A DNA stretch of 49,133 bases from Mycobacterium montefiorense (GTDB lineage Bacteria; Actinomycetota; Actinomycetes; Mycobacteriales; Mycobacteriaceae): contig NZ_BFCH01000027.1 in the NCBI RefSeq assembly GCF_003112775.1, positions 20,101-69,233 of the forward strand, read 5' to 3'. Below are positions 16,356 through 25,395 of this stretch, piece after piece. The position numbers and the translations under genes were made by a program. How positions within the stretch are numbered: the first letter of the stretch is position 1; the number at the start of each line of letters is the position of its first letter. The notes beneath the pieces were generated by a model. It did no database searches and was not told the DNA's origin. It worked only from the letters and a program-made list of their open reading frames with translations.

Positions 16356-17825
16356 CTAGGCTGGCGGCACCAGCAGCGACTGCCAGTTTTTGGCACGCGG
16401 GTGCGCCAAGTCGGATTCGGTGTAGCGCTTTCCGTCGGGACCTATGTAGTCACCGGTGGCCGGGTCATAGGTGGTCACGGAAAGCGGCGGGGTCGACGGC
16501 GCGGTGCCCCGTGGCAGTGGTAGCCGCGGATCCTGTCCCGGCGGATACATCGGGACACCCTGGCCCGACGTGGTGGCGTTGGGGTCGCCCTTCCAGTTGT
16601 AGCCATCGTTGAGCGGCACATACTCCTCGTCGCTCTCGCACATCTCGATGGTGGGAGCACGCTTGGCCGGCTTGGTCTCACACGGGATGTTGCGCACCCC
16701 ACGCACATTGAACTCCGAATCCTGCGGCACCCGGCAGAACAGGTCCGCCGCCGGGCGATCCGGAGCATCGACGCTGGCCGGTGAACGGCGCTGCTGCGGG
16801 GGCAGATACCCCGTGGTGCAAGGTGGCGGCAAGTTGATGTTGAGGTTGAAGTCCAGTTGCGCGCCGCGATACTCCTGCTTGGTGTTCGAGCTCGGCACGA
16901 TGATCGCGGCCATGGCCGCGATGCCCTGCGGAAGCAGCACCAGCAGTTGTTCGATGTCGTGGCGGTAGACGACGGCGATGTCGCCGAGGCTCACCAGGTT
17001 GGCGAACAACACCGGCAACGCCGGCGACACCCGGTCGAGCAATGCGCGGCCTTCCTCGATGCCGGAAGTGCCCTGCGTCAACAGATCCCGCACCGCCGCA
17101 TCCTGCGCCTTGAACTGCGCCATCAGTGCCGATGTTCTACTGGCCCACGTGGCAATCGCATCCGACGTCTGCACCTGTGAGTCCAGCACCGCCGGGGACT
17201 GATCGATCAAGGAAGCGAGCGGGTCGATGGTCTGGCCACCCGCAATGGCCAACGTGGTTGATCCGTCCACGATCCGGGACAGCTCAGGACCAAGGCCTCC
17301 GACCGCCCGGTTGCTCTCGTCGATCACCGTACGCAGGTTGTCCCGCGGAATCGCTTGCAGCGCACGATTAGTCAGGTCGAGCAGGTGTCCGATGTCGACG
17401 GGCACATCGACGTGGCCGGCTGGAATGACGTCGCCGGCCTGCAGCATCCGCGATTGGGCGCCATCCTTGCCCTGTTGCGGGGTCAAGTCGATGTATTGCT
17501 CACCGATCGCCGAGCGGCTGTGCACCGAAGCCTGAACATCGGCAGGCACCTTGACCCCCGATCTCATGGCGAGTACCGCCCGCACCCCGGTGGCAGTGAC
17601 CTCGACCGACTTGACCTGGCCCACGTCAGTGCCGCGGTAGGTGACGACCGAAGTCTGGTAGAGCCCGCCCGACTGGGGCAGGTCGACGGTGACGTTGTAC
17701 TCCCCGATCCCGAATAACGTCGCGGGCAGCTTCATGAAGTTGAACGCCATTGCGCCACAAGAAACCACGGTCACCAGGGTCAACACGGCCAACTGGATCC
17801 AGGTTCTGCGATTGAGGCGCAGCAT
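16356..17825 (-). CDS. mceF: Mce family protein, MceF position
   Basis: A 489-residue MlaD/Mce protein. The N-terminal membrane anchor (WIQLAVLTLVTVVSCGAMAF) is followed by the MCE domain (YNVTVDLPQSGGLYQTSVV, then YRGTDVGQVKSV), a long helical region, and a Pro/Gly-rich C-terminal tail with paired cysteines. As the sixth subunit it would form part of the hetero-hexameric tunnel carrying lipid across the periplasm. The ATG at 17825 shares one base with the mceE stop (TGATG). The cargo of this operon cannot be told from sequence; known mycobacterial Mce systems import fatty acids (Mce1) or cholesterol (Mce4). Confidence 0.9.
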   Translation of the reverse strand: MLRLNRRTWIQLAVLTLVTVVSCGAMAFNFMKLPATLFGIGEYNVTVDLPQSGGLYQTSVVTYRGTDVGQVKSVEVTATGVRAVLAMRSGVKVPADVQASVHSRSAIGEQYIDLTPQQGKDGAQSRMLQAGDVIPAGHVDVPVDIGHLLDLTNRALQAIPRDNLRTVIDESNRAVGGLGPELSRIVDGSTTLAIAGGQTIDPLASLIDQSPAVLDSQVQTSDAIATWASRTSALMAQFKAQDAAVRDLLTQGTSGIEEGRALLDRVSPALPVLFANLVSLGDIAVVYRHDIEQLLVLLPQGIAAMAAIIVPSSNTKQEYRGAQLDFNLNINLPPPCTTGYLPPQQRRSPASVDAPDRPAADLFCRVPQDSEFNVRGVRNIPCETKPAKRAPTIEMCESDEEYVPLNDGYNWKGDPNATTSGQGVPMYPPGQDPRLPLPRGTAPSTPPLSVTTYDPATGDYIGPDGKRYTESDLAHPRAKNWQSLLVPPA

Positions 17826-18946
17826 CAGTACCCCCCGAAGTGATACGGGTAGGTCAGCGGGTTGCCTCCCGTGACCGGGCTGGGCTGCATGCCGATGGTT
17901 CGCCCCCACAGCATTTCGAGTTGGGTCAGGTTCCCTTCCCACCGCGAGCCGGTGAAGAGCCCTTGGTCGATGCGGCTCAGGGTCAAGTCGACGACCAGGG
18001 TGAGGTTGGCATAGTCGCCGCGAAACCAGTTCCGCACCGTGGATGTCGGCCAGGGGTAGGTCGCCAAGCCGTCCAGGCCCCGGGTCAGCGAGGGGCCCGC
18101 GTCGGCAAGGGAGCGCAGTACCGGTGCGATATTGCGAAGATTGTTGACCAGAGACTCCCTGCTCTGGTGAATGGTGTCGGCCGCGACCGCGCTGAACTTG
18201 CCGACCTGGTCGATCGCATCGGCGATCTTGGCGCGTTCCGCCGCCAATACGGCAAGCGCTTTGGGCACCGTGGTCAGCGCCTTGTCGACGACTAGATCTT
18301 TGGCGGCAACCTGCCCCGCTAAGGCGTTGAGACTCTCGCTGGCCTTGACGATGTCGTCGGTCTGGTCGTTGGTCTTCGCGATGAACACGTCCAATTGGGT
18401 CAGCAGGCTGCGCATGTCGTTTTCACGGCCCGCGAATGCCTTGGCGATGGCCTGGTTGATCTCCTGCAACTGCCCAATTCCCCCGCTGTTGAGCAGGATT
18501 GACACCGACGCCAACGTCTGCTCGGTACTCGGATACAAGCTCGCCCGGGACAACGCGATGACCGATCCGTCTTTGAGTTGGCCGACGGGCGGCTCATCCT
18601 TGGGCGGCGTGAGCTCGATGTGCATCGAACCGAGCAGGCTGGTCTGGCCCAACTTTGCGGTCGAATTCGCCGGTAGCCGGACGTCGCCGTTGATGCGCAT
18701 GGTGACCAGTGCGTGCCAATCCTGCAGCTCGATGTTGGTGACGTTGCCGACATTGACGTCATCGACCCGAACACGGGTGTTTTGCTGAATGGTGACCACA
18801 TCGGGCATTTGCGCCTGGATCGTGTAGGCGCCCGGCCCGCCACCAGAAGTACCGGGCAGGGTAAACGAATTCAGACCACGCCAGCCGCACGCCGAAAGTG
18901 CGTAGATGCACACCAGACTCAGCACTACGGCTATCGCGCGTCTCAT
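17825..18946 (-). CDS. mceE: Mce family lipoprotein, MceE position
   Basis: A 373-residue protein. The N-terminal signal peptide ends in the lipobox LSAC with Cys20, as in LprK/LprN-type MceE lipoproteins. The MCE domain follows (TIQAQMPDVVTIQQNTRVRV, DVNVGNVTNI, SLLGSMHIELTPP), then a long helical domain and a Trp/Tyr-rich end typical of the E subunit (LEMLWGRTIGMQPSPVTGG). It starts with an ATGA overlap on mceD and is immediately followed by mceF. It is expected to be lipid-anchored and part of the Mce tunnel. Confidence 0.9.
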   Translation of the reverse strand: MRRAIAVVLSLVCIYALSACGWRGLNSFTLPGTSGGGPGAYTIQAQMPDVVTIQQNTRVRVDDVNVGNVTNIELQDWHALVTMRINGDVRLPANSTAKLGQTSLLGSMHIELTPPKDEPPVGQLKDGSVIALSRASLYPSTEQTLASVSILLNSGGIGQLQEINQAIAKAFAGRENDMRSLLTQLDVFIAKTNDQTDDIVKASESLNALAGQVAAKDLVVDKALTTVPKALAVLAAERAKIADAIDQVGKFSAVAADTIHQSRESLVNNLRNIAPVLRSLADAGPSLTRGLDGLATYPWPTSTVRNWFRGDYANLTLVVDLTLSRIDQGLFTGSRWEGNLTQLEMLWGRTIGMQPSPVTGGNPLTYPYHFGGY

Positions 18947-20298
18947 GACGGAGGCCCCGTCGGCAACATCAGGTTCTGCAGTACTTGGATCGAGCTCATC
19001 CCGGCATTCGGTGACGGCGCCTCGACCGGTGGCGGCTGATCAGCGAGCCCGGCCTGCCCGGGTAGCGGCGGCGCGTCCGGTGGCGGTGGCCCGGGTAGCG
19101 GCGGCACGTCCGATGGCGGCGGGTTTCCGGGCCGAAGCGAATCCTCGCTGTAGGTGATCTCGTTGGGCCTCGCCTGCGTCCCGACAAACGGGTTGATCCC
19201 TGCGGGAATGTAGTTGTAGATCCGGTTTTTGATGATCGGGTTGATGTACTGCAGGCACAGCTTCGACACCCGGGCCAGGCGCGCGCGGGACGCCGCTTCG
19301 ATTGAGCTGCAAATGAACTGCGGGATGTCGGCAAAGTTGTTCAGCGCGATGATGCCGGTCATCGCGCTCTGAGCGGGCTGGTAGATGTTCAGGAAGTTCT
19401 GAAACACCGTCGGCGCGATGTGCAGGATCTGCTTGATATCGCCCCGGCTGTCGTTCAGCGCGGTGGTGATCGAACCGAGCCGGTCGAATGTGACGCCCAT
19501 TGCTTCGCGGTTTTCCGCGAGGAAGTCGCGGACATCCGTCAACGCCCCGTCGAGACCCTTTAGCGCGCTGCCGATTTCATTGGGGCTATTCGTCAGCACC
19601 GTCGTCACGCTGGCCAGGTTCTGATTGAAGGCAGCCAGCAGATCGCTGCTGGAGTACAGCGCCGACACCAGCAGCTGCAGATTGCGCACCGTGCTGAAGA
19701 TGTCGTCGGCGTGATCGCCGAGCGCCGAGATGGCTTGGGAGAGCTTGATGACGGTGTCGCGAGCGGTGTCTCCCTGGCCGCGCAGGTTGTCCGCGGCCGA
19801 GTTGACGAACTCGCCGACGGAGTTCACCCCGCCCGGGCTGGTGGGCTGCAACGCATCGGTCAGCTTCTCCAGCTGCCTGCGGAAATCGTCCCACTCGACT
19901 GGCACCGCGGTGCGATTCAGCGGGATCGACGCGCCGGGGCTCAATCTGGGCCCGCCGGAGTACGCGGGTACGAGTTGAATTGCCCGCGAGGTCACCAGCG
20001 AAGGCGACAGAATCGCGGCCCGCGCATCGGCCGGAACCGAGTACTGTTTGTCAACCGAGAACGTCACCTTAGAGCTGGCAGGCTGCGGTTCGATCTTGTC
20101 CACCACACCGACAGCGACGCCGAGGATCCGAATCTCATCACCCACGAACAACCCGTTGGCTTCGGTGAAATACGCCGAGTACGTGTTCCTTTCGACGTCT
20201 TGCCACAACTTCTTGCCGACCAGGAACGACGCCACGGCCAGCGTCAGCACCAGGCTGACCGCTGTTGCTTTGCGTACGGTGTCTCGACTCATGGTCAT
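18943..20298 (-). CDS. mceD: Mce family protein, MceD position
   Basis: A 451-residue Mce protein with an N-terminal anchor (ATAVSLVLTLAVASFLVG), an MCE domain (YSAYFTEANGLFVGDEIRI, then LGVAVGVVDKI), and a helical region ending near QYINPIIKNRIYNYIPAG. The C-terminal tail is a Pro-rich string with two copies of an 11-residue unit, PP(L)PGPPPPDAPPLPG-like, encoded by a 33-bp direct repeat. The start at ATG 20298 forms an ATGA overlap with the mceC stop; a second ATG two codons on is also possible. A longer open frame upstream lies over mceC in another frame and is rejected. Confidence 0.9.
   Translation of the reverse strand: MTMSRDTVRKATAVSLVLTLAVASFLVGKKLWQDVERNTYSAYFTEANGLFVGDEIRILGVAVGVVDKIEPQPASSKVTFSVDKQYSVPADARAAILSPSLVTSRAIQLVPAYSGGPRLSPGASIPLNRTAVPVEWDDFRRQLEKLTDALQPTSPGGVNSVGEFVNSAADNLRGQGDTARDTVIKLSQAISALGDHADDIFSTVRNLQLLVSALYSSSDLLAAFNQNLASVTTVLTNSPNEIGSALKGLDGALTDVRDFLAENREAMGVTFDRLGSITTALNDSRGDIKQILHIAPTVFQNFLNIYQPAQSAMTGIIALNNFADIPQFICSSIEAASRARLARVSKLCLQYINPIIKNRIYNYIPAGINPFVGTQARPNEITYSEDSLRPGNPPPSDVPPLPGPPPPDAPPLPGQAGLADQPPPVEAPSPNAGMSSIQVLQNLMLPTGPPS
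19057..19119 (-). repeat. 33-bp direct repeat in the mceD tail
   Basis: Two near-identical copies at 19057-19086 and 19090-19119, each beginning CCCGGGTAGCGGCGGC on the plus strand, have a 33-base period and encode the proline-rich C-terminal units of MceD. In-frame period and high GC suggest expansion by slippage. Confidence 0.7.
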
Positions 20299-21470
20299 GG
20301 CCCGTCGAAATCGTGGGGCGAGGGCGGCGGGATGGTCCGCACCGGCGGCGTCGAGGGCGGCGGTGACGGCGGCTGCGACCACAGCGGGACCGGTGCGTTC
20401 TCCGGCGGCACGGGTGGCGTTCCGGTTGGCGGGTCCACCGCCTCGGAGGGCAGCTTTTGGTTGGGATCCAGGAAGCGGTCGTACATGTCTGCGTCGAGGA
20501 CCGGCCCACCGATCTGGCCGGGAACCAGGTTGGCCACGTATGCCTTGAAAAATGGACCGGAGCCTAAGCATTCACCAAATGACATCGCGTATCGCTTGAA
20601 CTTGGGCAGGGTCTTCTGGATATCTTCCTTACGGTTGTCCAGGATTTCGAGCACACCGTTGAGCTTGTCCAGGGCCGGCTTGAGTTGGGTTCTGTTGTCG
20701 TTGACCAGCCCGGAGATCTGATGCGACACCGCGGTGAGATTGTTCATCAGGGCGTCCAGCGAATCCCGCTCGTCAAGCAGTGCGGCTAACAGCGCGTTGG
20801 AATTGGACACCAGGCCTGCGATCTGCTGGCTGCGCTTGCCCAGCACCGTCGACACCTTGTTGGCATTGCCCAGCAGGTTCCGCAGCTGTGCGTCACGACC
20901 GTTGAGGGTGTCCGAGAAGCGGGCCACGCCCTCCAATGCGGGTCGTAGGTTTGCCGGCGTTTCCTTGAATGTATTAGCTAATGTTGTTAGGGCCGACGAT
21001 AATTGGGCAGTATCCAGGCCGCTGATCGTGGTCGTCAGGTCGCCCAGCGCGTCGGGAAGGTCATAGGGCGAGTGAGTACGTGTCAGCGGAATGGTGCCCG
21101 ACAGCTGCCCTTCCCCACGCGGCGTAAGCTCAAGCATCTTGGAGCCCAGGATCGTTTCGGTCTTGATCGCCGCCTCGGTCCGGTCGCCCAGCACGATGCC
21201 CTGGCGCACGGTGAAGCCCACCCGGACCTTGGTGCCCTCGAGCCGGATGTCGGAGACCCTGCCGACCCCCATCCCCGAAACCCGCACCGTGCTACCGGGT
21301 TTGATGCCACCCGCCTCCGGAAAATAGGCGGCGTAATCGTCCGTGTTCTTGACGAAGGGCAGCTTGTTGTATTGAAAGGCGACGACGGTCACGCAGGTCA
21401 AGATCGCGGTGCCCATCACCCCCAACATGAAGGGACTCCGACGGCCAAGCGTCTGCAGCTTCAGCTTCAT
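20295..21470 (-). CDS. mceC: Mce family protein, MceC position
   Basis: A 391-residue Mce protein with an N-terminal membrane helix (FMLGVMGTAILTCVTVVAFQ), an MCE domain (DDYAAYFPEAGGIKPGSTV, VSGMGVGRVSDI, LGSKMLELTPRGEG), a helical region, and a Pro-rich tail. The start is set to ATG 21470, which overlaps the mceB stop as ATGA; an in-frame start 12 bases upstream is less well supported. A conserved ECLGSGPFFKAYVANLVPG segment precedes the Pro-rich tail, as in other MceC proteins. Confidence 0.9.
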   Translation of the reverse strand: MKLKLQTLGRRSPFMLGVMGTAILTCVTVVAFQYNKLPFVKNTDDYAAYFPEAGGIKPGSTVRVSGMGVGRVSDIRLEGTKVRVGFTVRQGIVLGDRTEAAIKTETILGSKMLELTPRGEGQLSGTIPLTRTHSPYDLPDALGDLTTTISGLDTAQLSSALTTLANTFKETPANLRPALEGVARFSDTLNGRDAQLRNLLGNANKVSTVLGKRSQQIAGLVSNSNALLAALLDERDSLDALMNNLTAVSHQISGLVNDNRTQLKPALDKLNGVLEILDNRKEDIQKTLPKFKRYAMSFGECLGSGPFFKAYVANLVPGQIGGPVLDADMYDRFLDPNQKLPSEAVDPPTGTPPVPPENAPVPLWSQPPSPPPSTPPVRTIPPPSPHDFDGP

Positions 21471-22495
21471 TGCGGCGTGCACCGCCCGCTGGGCTGGTCC
21501 AAGAGCTTGACGAATATCGGGTTGCCCCCTTTGCCATTGACCTTGAGCAGGACTTCGCAGAAGTAGAAGCCGAAGTAGTCACCATTGAGACCCTGGCGGG
21601 CCAGCACCTGATAGATATCGGGGAGGTCCTTGAGAAGTTTGTCGAAGTAGTCGCGGTCCGAAAGCACCTGCCCGGACATGCGATCCGTCTCGTGCACCAC
21701 GTCCTTGATCGGCTGGCGGGACTGCACAAGCAGATCGCTGACCGAGCTGGCCGCCGCGTTGATGTACGCCAGCCCCGTGGAGATGTCGTCCTTGCGCTGC
21801 GCCAAACCCTCCACGAGCTGGGCCAGCTTGTCCAAACCGTCGGAGAACTCGTGGTCGCGCGCGGCGAAGGTGTGCAACACGGTGTTCAGGTTGGTGATCA
21901 GTTCGCCGATCAACTCGCTGCGCCCGGCCAGCGTCGAGGTCAGTATCGAGGTCTGCGACAGCACGGAGGCTAGCGTGCCGCCCTGGCCCTGGAAGATGCG
22001 CAGCAACTGACCGGACAACGCGTTGACCTGATCGGGATCCAGCGCCCGGAACAACGGGCGGAAGCCCCCGATGAGTGCGTCGATGTCGAGCGCGGGCGAC
22101 GTTCGCGCCAGCGGAATCGTTGCCCCCGCCGGCAGCCGGCGCGGCGGTCCGGGAGCTTCTTCTAGCGCGAGATACCGGTCACCAATCAGGTTTTCGTACC
22201 GCACGACGGCTTTGGTGCCCTCGCTGAGCCGTATTCCCCTGTCGATCGCGAAGCCGACGGTGACCGTGCCGTCGCGATGCAGGTCGAGGTCGCCGACCTT
22301 GCCGACCTCCACCCCGGCGATGCGAACGAAGTTGCCGGATTTCAGACCGGAGATGTTGGTGAAGACCGCAGAATAGTCGGTGCGGTCCTCAAAGCGCAGC
22401 TGCCCGAACACCGCGACCAACGTAAAGGTGAAGAGCAGGCACACCACCGTGAAGATCGCGACCCGCGCAATGATGCTTGACAGTTTTCTTCTCAT
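21467..22495 (-). CDS. mceB: Mce family protein, MceB position
   Basis: A 342-residue Mce protein with an N-terminal anchor (ARVAIFTVVCLLFTFTLVAV), an MCE domain (DYSAVFTNISGLKSGNFVRI, AGVEVGKVGDLDL, VRYENLIGDRYLAL), and helices ending in a segment with YFCEVLLKVNGKGGNPIF and a final Cys, common to MceB subunits. ATG 22495 overlaps the mceA stop as ATGA. The frame is open for another 120 codons upstream, but that stretch lies inside mceA and is not counted. Confidence 0.9.
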   Translation of the reverse strand: MRRKLSSIIARVAIFTVVCLLFTFTLVAVFGQLRFEDRTDYSAVFTNISGLKSGNFVRIAGVEVGKVGDLDLHRDGTVTVGFAIDRGIRLSEGTKAVVRYENLIGDRYLALEEAPGPPRRLPAGATIPLARTSPALDIDALIGGFRPLFRALDPDQVNALSGQLLRIFQGQGGTLASVLSQTSILTSTLAGRSELIGELITNLNTVLHTFAARDHEFSDGLDKLAQLVEGLAQRKDDISTGLAYINAAASSVSDLLVQSRQPIKDVVHETDRMSGQVLSDRDYFDKLLKDLPDIYQVLARQGLNGDYFGFYFCEVLLKVNGKGGNPIFVKLLDQPSGRCTPQ

Positions 22496-23760
22496 GGCGG
22501 CGGCTGCCCCCCGCGCCAGAAGTAGCGTGGCGGCTCGGGAGGATTCTTGGTGGTCGGGAACCAGTTGCCCCACCATGGATTGCCAGCGGCCACGTTGGTG
22601 CGAATCTCGTTCGGCGCCGCACCCCAACCGGTGTCGGTGACCAGCGCACGCACCGGGAAGTTCGCGCTCGGGTCGGGCAGCGAGCCACAGCTGGGCCGGC
22701 CGCCCGGGCCGCCCGTGGCATTCACCTTTGGCAGGTGCTTCGGGTACCGGTACGGGTCGTCGCCGAAGAGCAGCGCGGCGTCGAGGATTACCGAATGCCC
22801 GTTGCCGCCCAGCGCGTCTCGGCCGCCATGGTCGACATACCATTGCGCACCCTGGAACAGGCACGTGTAGGTCGGCGAATACTTGTTCAGCAGAGTCAGC
22901 GTCGGGTCGAGCAGATTCATCGACCGCACGATGTTGGGTTCGTTTCTGCCGATGACATTGATGCCGGTCTGGCTGAAGCCGATCGCGGACAGCAGGAGCG
23001 AGTCGAGCGAGCGCTGGTTTTCGGTGAGGGTGGCGCTGGTGGTCGTCGCCGAGTCGAGGATCGACAGGATGTCTTGCGCCGCATCGGAATAGATGGCCGT
23101 GGTCTTGCCGAAAAGCTGCCAGTCCCGATGGATAGTGTCCATCCGCGGGTTGACGGTGAGCAGTATGTTGTTCGCATTGGTGATCGCCTGGCCGAGCCGG
23201 TCGCCCTTACCGCGCACCGATTGTGCGAACGCCGACAGGATCGAGTTCAGCTTCGCGGGGTCCAGCGCCTGGACCACGGATTGCAGATTCTGGAAAACCG
23301 TATTGACTTCGACGGTGACATTGCGGGAGTGCAGCACAGCGCCGGGCTGCAGACTTGTATGGCTGGCCTGCTCGGGCACGATCAAGTCGACATACTTGGA
23401 TCCGAACGCGGTGGTCGACTTGACCTCGGCCTCGAGGTTGCTCGGCAGATACTTGAACGGGCCCGGGTCCATCTTCAACTGCAGCTGAGCCGCTTTCACG
23501 TCGGTGCCGATCGACGCGACCGTACCGACCGGCACACCACGCAACTTCACCTTGGCACCCGGTTCCATCACCAGCCCGGCCCGGTCCGACACCAGCGTCA
23601 ACGGGATGAAGTCCGCAAACTTTCCGGAGAACGCCCCCGCGGTCACTGCGATCAGCCCCGCGACAACAATGAACAAGGTCGGCGCCCACCAGATGGGGTC
23701 AATCTTGCTGCTGCGGACCCTGTTTCGCCGTGCGGGTTCGTTCTCTCTGTGGTTGGTCAT
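22492..23760 (-). CDS. mceA: Mce family protein, MceA position
   Basis: A 422-residue Mce protein. The membrane helix WWAPTLFIVVAGLIAVTAG is followed by an MCE domain (LVSDRAGLVMEPGAKVKLR, GVPVGTVASI, KSTTAFGSKYVDLIVPEQ), long helices, and a C-terminal domain with two Cys (YTCLFQGAQWYVD and RPSCGSLPD) as in MceA proteins. It starts four bases after the yrbEB stop and ends with an ATGA overlap on mceB. It should be the first of the six tunnel subunits. Confidence 0.91.
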   Translation of the reverse strand: MTNHRENEPARRNRVRSSKIDPIWWAPTLFIVVAGLIAVTAGAFSGKFADFIPLTLVSDRAGLVMEPGAKVKLRGVPVGTVASIGTDVKAAQLQLKMDPGPFKYLPSNLEAEVKSTTAFGSKYVDLIVPEQASHTSLQPGAVLHSRNVTVEVNTVFQNLQSVVQALDPAKLNSILSAFAQSVRGKGDRLGQAITNANNILLTVNPRMDTIHRDWQLFGKTTAIYSDAAQDILSILDSATTTSATLTENQRSLDSLLLSAIGFSQTGINVIGRNEPNIVRSMNLLDPTLTLLNKYSPTYTCLFQGAQWYVDHGGRDALGGNGHSVILDAALLFGDDPYRYPKHLPKVNATGGPGGRPSCGSLPDPSANFPVRALVTDTGWGAAPNEIRTNVAAGNPWWGNWFPTTKNPPEPPRYFWRGGQPPP

Positions 23761-23764
23761 CCGG

Positions 23765-24613
23765 CTACCCCGACAGGTTGAAATTGCCGGACTGCCCGTA
23801 GACGGACAGCGAAATCATCAGGCACACAAACGCCGTGACGATCATCGATGACCGCACTGAACGACCAACAGCCTCTCCCACACCCGCGGGACCACCTGTC
23901 GCGGTAAAGCCGTAGTAGGTGTGCACGACCATCACACCTGTCGCCATCGTCAGCGCCGATAGAAACGACCACATCAGGTCGCTGGGACGCAGGAAGGTGG
24001 AGAAGTAGTGTTCGTAGACGCCCCGGGACTGGCCGTAGGCGTAAATCGTGAGGAACTTCGCCGCGATAAACGACATCAGGACCGCGACGGCGTAGAGCGG
24101 GATCACCACCAGCACGCCGGCGATAATCCGGGTGGATGCCAGGTAGGTGATCGACCGGATGCCCATGACTTCCAGAGCATCGATCTCTTCGTTGATGCGC
24201 ATCGCGCCCAGCTGCGCGGTCGCACCGGCACCGATCGTGGCCGCCAATGCCAGCCCGGCCGTGCAGGGCGCGATCATACGGACATTCAAGAATGCCGATA
24301 AGAATCCGGTCAGCGCCTCGACGCCGATGTTGGACAGCGTGTCGTATCCCTGCACGGCGACAAGAGCGCCGGTCGTCAAAGTTAGGAAGCCGATGATGCC
24401 GACGGTGCCGCCGATCACCGCCAATGCGCCGGTGCCCATGCCCATCTCGGCGATCAGCCGCAGCAGCTCGTTGGGGTAGCGCCGAACCGCGTCGACGGTG
24501 GCAACCAACGACTTTCCGTAGAACTCGGTCTGCTCACCCAGCTTGCGGGTGCCAGCAACCAGTCTCGGGCCAAAAGTGTCCAACCACGATGGCCCGCGTG
24601 CGAGATCGGTCAT
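23765..24613 (-). CDS. yrbEB: YrbEB/MlaE-type permease of the mce operon
   Basis: A 282-residue integral membrane protein of the MlaE/YrbE family with about six hydrophobic segments. The conserved cytoplasmic coupling region (GATAQLGAMRINEEIDALEV and MGIRSITYLASTRIIAGVL) is clear; the Glu-rich EEIDALEVMGI element contacts the ATPase in these systems. It forms the permease dimer with YrbEA, energised by an MceG-type ATPase encoded elsewhere. The start overlaps the yrbEA stop as ATGA. Confidence 0.92.
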   Translation of the reverse strand: MTDLARGPSWLDTFGPRLVAGTRKLGEQTEFYGKSLVATVDAVRRYPNELLRLIAEMGMGTGALAVIGGTVGIIGFLTLTTGALVAVQGYDTLSNIGVEALTGFLSAFLNVRMIAPCTAGLALAATIGAGATAQLGAMRINEEIDALEVMGIRSITYLASTRIIAGVLVVIPLYAVAVLMSFIAAKFLTIYAYGQSRGVYEHYFSTFLRPSDLMWSFLSALTMATGVMVVHTYYGFTATGGPAGVGEAVGRSVRSSMIVTAFVCLMISLSVYGQSGNFNLSG

Positions 24614-25395
24614 TTGGCAGTCACTTTCACTCCGAGCGCGGTAGTCACGATGTTGATGAAGAACAAGGCCATGAAGGAAAACACCACGGTCTCGTTCACC
24701 GCGTTGCCGACGCCGGTGGGGCCGCCGCCCACCGACAAGCCCTTGTAGCAGGCGATCAAACCGGCAGACAGCCCAAACAACGTCGCCTTGATCAGCGAGA
24801 TCACCACCTGCGGAAGCCCGGTGACCAGTGTCATGCCCGCAATGAACGCTCCGGGTGTCACGTGCTGGACGAACACCACGAAGATGTAGCTGCCGGTCAG
24901 CCCCGTGACCGCGACGACCGAGTACAGCAGGACCGCGACGAAGGTGGCAGCAATGATCCGTGGAACCACCAGTGCCTGAATCGGATTGACGCCGATGACC
25001 TTCATCGCGTCGATTTCCTCACGGATGGTGCGAGCGCCCAAGTCGGCGCACATCGCCGTCGAACCGGCGCCCGAGACAACCATCGCCGTGACAACCGGCC
25101 CGACCTGCGTCACCGAGGCCAGCCCGGCCCCGGCGCCGGACAAATCCCCGGCACCAATCTCGACGAGCAGAATGTTGAGCACGAACACGATCAGCACCGT
25201 GTACGGAATCGACAGCATGATGGTCGGGAAGATCGATACCCGGGCAACAAACCAAATCTGTTCGAGAATCTCGCGCCAGGCCCACGGCCGGCGCAGCGCA
25301 GTCACCAATGCTTCGGCACTGAGCATGAAGAACTCACCCAGCGCGTTCATCGGCTTCGCGACGATCGCGCCGTTCATAGAACCTGCCCAGACCAT
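24610..25395 (-). CDS. yrbEA: YrbEA/MlaE-type permease, first gene of the mce operon
   Basis: A 261-residue MlaE-family permease. It contains the coupling element GARTIREEIDAMKVIGVNPI and about six membrane helices (such as SIPYTVLIVFVLNILLVEIG). With YrbEB it forms the inner-membrane channel of the Mce importer. ATG 25395 gives the longest product; ATG 25377 is an alternative, and neither has a strong ribosome site. It heads the run of ten genes plus a CAP-like gene. No regulator of the Mce1R or KstR type is next to it. Confidence 0.9.
   Translation of the reverse strand: MVWAGSMNGAIVAKPMNALGEFFMLSAEALVTALRRPWAWREILEQIWFVARVSIFPTIMLSIPYTVLIVFVLNILLVEIGAGDLSGAGAGLASVTQVGPVVTAMVVSGAGSTAMCADLGARTIREEIDAMKVIGVNPIQALVVPRIIAATFVAVLLYSVVAVTGLTGSYIFVVFVQHVTPGAFIAGMTLVTGLPQVVISLIKATLFGLSAGLIACYKGLSVGGGPTGVGNAVNETVVFSFMALFFINIVTTALGVKVTAK

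Noticed and set aside
20299..20571. N-terminal extension of MceD
   Set aside because: It lies in the end of mceC in another frame and would place about 90 Arg/Ala-rich residues before the membrane anchor.
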